Assembly (NCBI GenBank): GCA_947034885.2
Contig: OX344749.2
Location: 48,141,682-48,205,681, forward strand
Length of the DNA stretch: 64,000 nt
From: Thuidium tamariscinum
Taxonomy: Eukaryota; Streptophyta; Bryopsida; Hypnales; Thuidiaceae
Direction: 5' to 3'
In this document: positions 63,788 through 64,000 of the stretch, in pieces
How positions within the stretch are numbered: the first letter of the stretch is position 1
Layout of the letters: each line of letters starts with the position of its first letter
Translations under genes and position numbers: made by a program
Notes under the pieces: model-generated
Database searches by the model: none
What the model was told of the DNA's origin: nothing
The model's input: only the letters and a program-made list of their open reading frames with translations

Positions 63788-64000
63788 CTTTTGCAGGAAT
63801 AAGGAAAAAATGAAAAAAAATTCATAAACCTTAGATAAAAACACAAATTGAAAGATTATAACCTTGAAATTATAAGTGTTTTTTTTCCTTAGTTATCCAA
63901 TATGGTCAATACACTTCAACTCCTTCTAAAGTGAGATTTTTACACTACCTATAGTTGTTTTTTGGATATTTGTATCTTGTGTCATATAAATTACATACTT

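Overview
This is an AT-rich land-plant nuclear window: two intron-containing genes, both on the minus strand, sit in long gene-poor DNA packed with non-autonomous transposable elements. The evidence for a plant is a five-exon GDSL esterase/lipase, a nine-exon MYB-CC (GARP) factor of the PHR1 type, canonical GT-AG introns, CACTA-type ends with 3-bp target duplications and a tRNA-headed SINE-like module. I cannot fix the species. The low gene density and the PHR-like N-terminus do not look like a familiar crop genome, and an early-diverging land plant is only a guess. I found no bacterial features, CRISPR array, rRNA gene or intact transposase or reverse transcriptase.

Layout. 1-6.4 kb: AT-rich DNA with two copies of a dispersed repeat (here called R), one split by a TTAA-flanked element. 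6.4-12.4 kb: gene island 1, the GDSL esterase/lipase (coding 10391 to 6767, 376 aa) with a long GA/CT microsatellite in intron 2 and a degenerate tandem repeat just upstream. 12.4-44.5 kb: non-coding repeat land. It holds a 4.6-kb structure with near-identical inverted arms (16895-21493), a nested inverted-repeat element in its centre, several TTAA-flanked elements, CACTA-type MITEs, two hAT-like inverted-repeat elements and a stack of nested hairpins at 37.7-38.5 kb. 44.5-52.9 kb: gene island 2, the PHR-like factor (coding 48821 to 44951, 454 aa), with a Pro/Ser-rich candidate upstream exon (51555 to 50773) and a GC-rich 5' region. 52.9-64 kb: repeat land again.

The two genes show no functional link. 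One encodes a probably secreted SGNH hydrolase. The other encodes a nuclear regulator of the family that controls phosphate-starvation responses by binding P1BS sites.

The most notable feature is a family of roughly 0.6-0.9-kb elements ending in CCCCTAAAGG-like inverted repeats and flanked on both sides by TTAA. Four copies keep TTAA on both sides and several decayed copies are recognisable. TTAA duplication plus CCC/GGG ends is the signature of piggyBac-type transposition, which is uncommon in plants. A second repeat family shares a conserved core, GTGGTCGAGCGAC, in at least four copies. All repeat calls were made by eye from internal comparison, so edges of decayed copies are approximate.
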